This document shows, piece after piece, positions 5,300 to 8,284 of a stretch of 8,284 nt of DNA; the stretch's first letter is position 1, and each line of letters opens with the position of its first letter. Where the stretch lies: assembly GCA_900548615.1 (NCBI GenBank), contig URKW01000082.1:1-8284 (forward strand). Reading direction: 5' to 3'. The notes beneath the pieces were generated by a model, which saw nothing but the letters and a program-made list of their open reading frames with translations, did no database searches and was not told the origin of the DNA. Source of the stretch: an uncultured Eubacteriales bacterium (GTDB lineage Bacteria; Bacillota; Clostridia; Oscillospirales; Oscillospiraceae). The translations under genes were made by a program, and so were the position numbers.

Positions 5300-5317
5300 A
5301 AACCACCTCACCACAGG
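5298..5317 (+). repeat. Early-leader repeat copy 2 / sRNA target site 2
   Basis: A second exact copy of AAAAACCACCTCACCACAGG, beginning inside the stop codon of the 71-residue gene. It offers the same 15-bp duplex with the predicted sRNA (3194-3208 with 5303-5317). It is followed by GGTAACTATG, where an ATG at 5323 opens a poor-quality frame, and 60 bases later by the better-supported 41-residue gene. Confidence 0.75.
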
Positions 5318-5377
5318 TAACTATGAAAGCAGACAAGCAGTGTGCGCATATCGTGCATAAGAAGGGAGTGGATGAAA

Positions 5378-5503
5378 ATGGACTGCTTCAAGGCGGCGCT
5401 GGAGTATCTGGTGAAAGCGACACTGGAAAACAACGGCCTTACCGGAACGGTCATTGTGACAAAAATCGAGCCGGAAGAACAAAAAGAGGAGAAAGCGGGG
5501 TGA
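5378..5503 (+). CDS. Small early protein, 41 residues, unknown function
   Basis: The frame MDCFKAALEYLVKATLENNG... ends in a charged tail (EPEEQKEEKAG). It looks like a compact helix followed by a strand (TGTVIVTKIEP). AAGGGAG is nine bases before this ATG; ATG 5372 in the same frame has only three bases of spacing. Codon use (GCG, CTG, GTG) resembles its neighbours. A competing frame starts at ATG 5323 and covers the same DNA in another frame; I consider it less protein-like. The family is not recognised. Confidence 0.55.
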   Translation: MDCFKAALEYLVKATLENNGLTGTVIVTKIEPEEQKEEKAG

Positions 5504-5548
5504 TGCCCCGCTGCTGATGGACAAGCCACAAAAGAAGGAGAGTACACA

Positions 5549-5644
5549 ATGGACGGTATGACATTGTTTTTCGTATTGGTCGGGGCGCTGACCGTGGCCG
5601 TGAAGCTGATGCATTTCATAGACCGGCTGGAAGGGCGGCGGTGA
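5549..5644 (+). CDS. Tiny single-pass membrane protein, 31 residues
   Basis: MDGMTLFFVLVGALTVAVKLMHFIDRLEGRR has one hydrophobic segment (about residues 5-20) and a short basic/acidic tail, as in many phage micro-membrane proteins. GAAGGAGAG stands eight bases before the ATG. Its stop is three bases before the GTG of the helicase-methyltransferase gene, which suggests translational coupling. The leader also carries CCACAA and GGAG, a weak third match to the sRNA. The function is unknown. Confidence 0.6.
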   Translation: MDGMTLFFVLVGALTVAVKLMHFIDRLEGRR

Positions 5645-5647
5645 GCG

Positions 5648-8152
5648 GTGGAGACATATCTTGAATTTCTCCGCTCCAAGATCGTGCTGGCCAGCGAAAC
5701 GGGCTTTACGCTGCCGCCGGAGGAGATCAACCCGGCGCTGAAGCCGCACCAGCGGGCCGCTGTTTTGTGGGCGCTGCGGGGCGGCAGGCGGGCGCTGTTT
5801 GAGAGCTTCGGTCTCGGCAAGACTGTGCAGGAGCTGGAATTCTGCCATCAGGCGGTGCGCCACGAGGGCGGCAAGGCGCTGATCGTGCTGCCGCTGGGCG
5901 TCCGGCAGGAGTTCACGCGGGACGCGGTAGAACTGCTGCATTACGCGGCGCCGGAGTACATCACCAGCATGGCGGAAGCGGACAGCGCCGCCGGAGATAT
6001 CTTAATGACCAACTATGAGCGGGTGCGGGACGGGGACATAGATCCCACGCGGTTCACGGCCGTGGCGCTGGATGAAGCGTCGGTGCTACGTTCCTTTGGC
6101 AGCAAGACCTACCAGACGTTCCTGCCGAAGTTTCAGGGCGTGAAATACAAGCTGGTTTCCACGGCTACCCCATCGCCCAACCGGTACAAGGAGCTGATCC
6201 ACTACGCCGGGTATCTTGAGATCATGGACACGGGACAGGCCCTGACGCGGTTTTTCCAGCGGGACAGCACCAAGGCCAACAACCTGACGCTGTACCCCCA
6301 CAAGGAGGACGAATTCTGGCTGTGGGTGTCGAGCTGGGCGCTATTCATCGGGAAGCCCTCTGACCTGGGCTATGACGACACCGGCTATGCGCTGCCGCCG
6401 CTGGATGTGCGGACGCACATCGTGCGGGGCCGGTATGGCGAGGACGCCGACCGGGACGGTCAGTTCAAGCTGATGCACGACGCGGCGGTATCGCTGGCGG
6501 AAGCGTCACGGGAAAAGCGGGAGAGCATTGACGCCCGTGTGGCCGTGGCGAAAGAGATCGTGGACAGTGATCCGGAAGCGCACTTCCTTCTCTGGCACGA
6601 TCTGGAGGCGGAGCGGCACGCCATCTGTAAGGCTCTGCCGGACACCGTAGATATCTACGGCAGTATGGACTATGCCGAACGGGAGAAGCGGGTGATCGAC
6701 TTCTCAGAGGGCCGCTGCCGGCTGTTTGCCACCAAAAAGAGCTTGAGCGGCAGCGGGTGCAACTTCCAGCGCCATTGCCACAGGGCAATTTTTGTCGGTA
6801 TCGACTATGAATTTAACGATTTTATTCAGGCGGTACACCGGATCTATCGCTTTCTCCAGACGGAGCAGGTGGTGATCGACATTATTTACACGGCGGCGGA
6901 AGATCCCATCTACCGTGTGCTGATGGAAAAATGGAAGCAGCATGAGTACCTGCAAGGCAAGATGCGGGAGATCGTGCAGAAATACGGCTTGAGCGGTTCC
7001 GCCCAGACGGAGCGCATGGCCAGAAGCATAGGAGTGGAGCGCGTGGAAGTGAAAGGCAAAAATTACACGCTGGTGAATAACGACTGCGTGGAGGAGACGG
7101 CAAGGATGGCCGAAAACAGCGTGGATATGATCCTGACCTCCATCCCGTTTTCCAACCACTACGAATACACCCCCAGCTATAACGACTTCGGCCACAACGA
7201 GGATACCCGCCGGTTTTTTGAGCAGATGGACTATCTCAGCCCCAATCTGCTGCGGGTGCTGAAGCCGGGGCGCGTGTTCTGCTGCCACGTCAAGGATCGG
7301 GTGCTGTTCGGCAACGCCACCGGCATGGGGATGCCTACCATGGAGCCATTCCACGCCATGTGCATCCGGCACTATATGCAGCACGGCTTTGCCTATTTCG
7401 GCATGATTACCGTGGTGACGGATGTGGTGCGGGAGAACAACCAGACGTACCGGCTGGGCTGGACGGAGCAGTGCAAGGACGGTTCCAAGATGGGTGTCGG
7501 TTGTCCGGAATACATCCTTTTGTTCCGGAAGCTGCCCACCGACCGGAGCAAAGCCTACGCCGACGAGCCGGTACATAAGACCAAAGAGGAGTACACCCGC
7601 GCCCAGTGGCAGATAGACGCTCACGGGTATTGGCGCTCCTCCGGCGACCGGCTGGTGACGAAGGAGGAGATCATGGCCATGGACACCGGCAAGATCCAAG
7701 CGGCCTACCGCAAGTACAGCCGAGGCACGGTGTATGACTACGCCGAACACGTCCGCATGGCAAAGGAACTGGACGAAAACGGGAAGCTGCCCGCCACCTT
7801 TATGGTGGTGGCGCCCGGAAGCTGGACGGATGAGGTGTGGGACGACATTAACCGGATGCGCACCCTGAACACCACCCAGAGCCAGCGCCGCCAGCAGCTC
7901 CACGTCTGCCCGCTCCAGCTGGATATTGTAGACCGCTGCATCAACCGGTACAGCAACCCCGGCGACCTTGTGTATGATCCCTTCGGCGGGATCGGCACGG
8001 TGCCGCTGGAGGCGGTCAAATCGGGGCGAAGGGGTCTTGCCTGCGAGCTGAACAACGGATATTTCCGTGACGCTGTGGGCTACCTTCAGGAGTTCGAGCG
8101 GGAGGACATGAACATCTCCCTGTTCGACCTGATGGGGGAGGTGTCGGGATGA
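5648..8152 (+). CDS. Helicase-DNA methyltransferase fusion protein
   Basis: This 834-residue two-domain protein probably remodels or tracks along phage DNA and methylates it. The N-terminal SF2/SNF2-like ATPase (about 30-430) has LKPHQRAAVLWAL (31-43), a Walker A-like FESFGLGKT (51-59), DEAS as motif II (142-145), STATPSPN (171-178), SGSG (367-370) and QAVHRIYRF (394-402) with arginine-finger candidates. A C-terminal N4/N6-type amino-methyltransferase (about 472-815) has motif IV-like TSIPFSNHYEY (497-507) and, nearer the C-terminus, the SAM motif DPFGGIGT (777-784) with E800. This catalytic-before-SAM order is that of beta-class enzymes. Motif IV has SIPF instead of (S/D)PP(Y/F), so base choice and activity are uncertain. 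The start is GTG with weak SD, probably coupled to the preceding stop. A role in protecting phage DNA from restriction is inferred. Confidence 0.85.
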   Translation: METYLEFLRSKIVLASETGFTLPPEEINPALKPHQRAAVLWALRGGRRALFESFGLGKTVQELEFCHQAVRHEGGKALIVLPLGVRQEFTRDAVELLHYAAPEYITSMAEADSAAGDILMTNYERVRDGDIDPTRFTAVALDEASVLRSFGSKTYQTFLPKFQGVKYKLVSTATPSPNRYKELIHYAGYLEIMDTGQALTRFFQRDSTKANNLTLYPHKEDEFWLWVSSWALFIGKPSDLGYDDTGYALPPLDVRTHIVRGRYGEDADRDGQFKLMHDAAVSLAEASREKRESIDARVAVAKEIVDSDPEAHFLLWHDLEAERHAICKALPDTVDIYGSMDYAEREKRVIDFSEGRCRLFATKKSLSGSGCNFQRHCHRAIFVGIDYEFNDFIQAVHRIYRFLQTEQVVIDIIYTAAEDPIYRVLMEKWKQHEYLQGKMREIVQKYGLSGSAQTERMARSIGVERVEVKGKNYTLVNNDCVEETARMAENSVDMILTSIPFSNHYEYTPSYNDFGHNEDTRRFFEQMDYLSPNLLRVLKPGRVFCCHVKDRVLFGNATGMGMPTMEPFHAMCIRHYMQHGFAYFGMITVVTDVVRENNQTYRLGWTEQCKDGSKMGVGCPEYILLFRKLPTDRSKAYADEPVHKTKEEYTRAQWQIDAHGYWRSSGDRLVTKEEIMAMDTGKIQAAYRKYSRGTVYDYAEHVRMAKELDENGKLPATFMVVAPGSWTDEVWDDINRMRTLNTTQSQRRQQLHVCPLQLDIVDRCINRYSNPGDLVYDPFGGIGTVPLEAVKSGRRGLACELNNGYFRDAVGYLQEFEREDMNISLFDLMGEVSG

Positions 8153-8284
8153 GCACGAAGCGGAAGGTCGTGGACAAGCGGCTGACGCTGTTCCGCACCT
8201 GCGGCGTTTGCGGGAAGAGCTTCGTTACTACGGCGGATACGCCGTGGGTGCGTCAGGTGCCGCGAGACGGGAAACGGCAGGCCA
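8149..8284 (+). CDS. Zinc-ribbon-like phage protein, N-terminal part
   Basis: The ATG overlaps the stop of the helicase-methyltransferase gene (ATGA) and has a very strong GGGGGAGGTG six to seven bases upstream, so the two are translationally coupled. The first 45 residues are basic and contain TCGVCGKSF, half of a probable Cys4 zinc ribbon; the second CxxC pair would lie past the window edge. The reading frame is open to the end. A nucleic-acid-binding role is plausible but not shown. Confidence 0.75.
   Translation, partial: MSTKRKVVDKRLTLFRTCGVCGKSFVTTADTPWVRQVPRDGKRQA

Noticed and set aside
5052..5317. The repeated CCACCTCACCACA as a DNA operator or a short tandem array
   Set aside because: It has no dyad symmetry, is not near promoters, and always lies in a transcribed leader. 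RNA pairing explains the orientation of all three copies better.
5323..5517. 64-codon plus-strand frame directly after leader repeat copy 2
   Set aside because: The sequence is low in protein character (many G, R, K, no clear secondary structure) and overlaps the better-supported 41-residue frame. It is kept only as an alternative because its ATG sits near the GG of the repeat.
6704..7903. Long minus-strand open frame opposite the methyltransferase
   Set aside because: It is rich in H, V and G as expected for antisense of GC-rich coding DNA, and lies wholly inside a gene with clear motifs on the plus strand.

Overview
The window reads as the left end of a temperate-phage-like prophage integrated in a Gram-positive, moderately GC-rich genome. 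An anaerobic gut Clostridia (Oscillospiraceae-like) host is likely. This rests on strong AGGAGG ribosome binding sites, a large serine integrase, a Firmicutes-type S24 repressor and the style of the host genes; it was not tested by a search.

Host side (1 to about 1760): a gene-poor stretch rich in inverted repeats (1-392). Next is an rlmI-like 23S rRNA m5C methyltransferase on the minus strand. Divergent from it is the 5' end of a gene whose first 11 codons look like an N-acetylmuramoyl-L-alanine amidase (MPNIYISPSTE). That gene is cut off after about 11-12 codons, and the integrase stop codon lies 30 bases further on, so this is the probable attL.

Prophage side (about 1760-8284): a leftward lysogeny cassette holds a GTG-started CI/LexA-like repressor, a membrane protein and a large serine recombinase. 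It is separated by a divergent promoter/operator region (PRM/PR, three operators, with a fourth copy at the end of the cro-like gene) from a rightward early operon. The early operon holds a cro-like HTH protein, three small proteins, an 834-residue helicase-DNA methyltransferase fusion, and the start of a zinc-ribbon protein that overlaps it by ATGA.

The most interesting feature lies in the 126 bases between the membrane-protein gene and the integrase gene. On the strand opposite to both there is a complete small transcription unit: a TTGACA / 17 bp / TGCTACCAT promoter, about 78 nt of RNA, and a strong intrinsic terminator. The RNA carries UGUGGUGAGGUGG in a loop. The exact complement of this 13-mer occurs twice in the early operon, in each case just in front of a start codon. 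At the first site the RNA's CUCC can also pair with the Shine-Dalgarno GGAG. I infer a prophage antisense sRNA that silences early lytic genes in trans and is cis-antisense to the integrase leader. I do not recognise it as a known RNA family.
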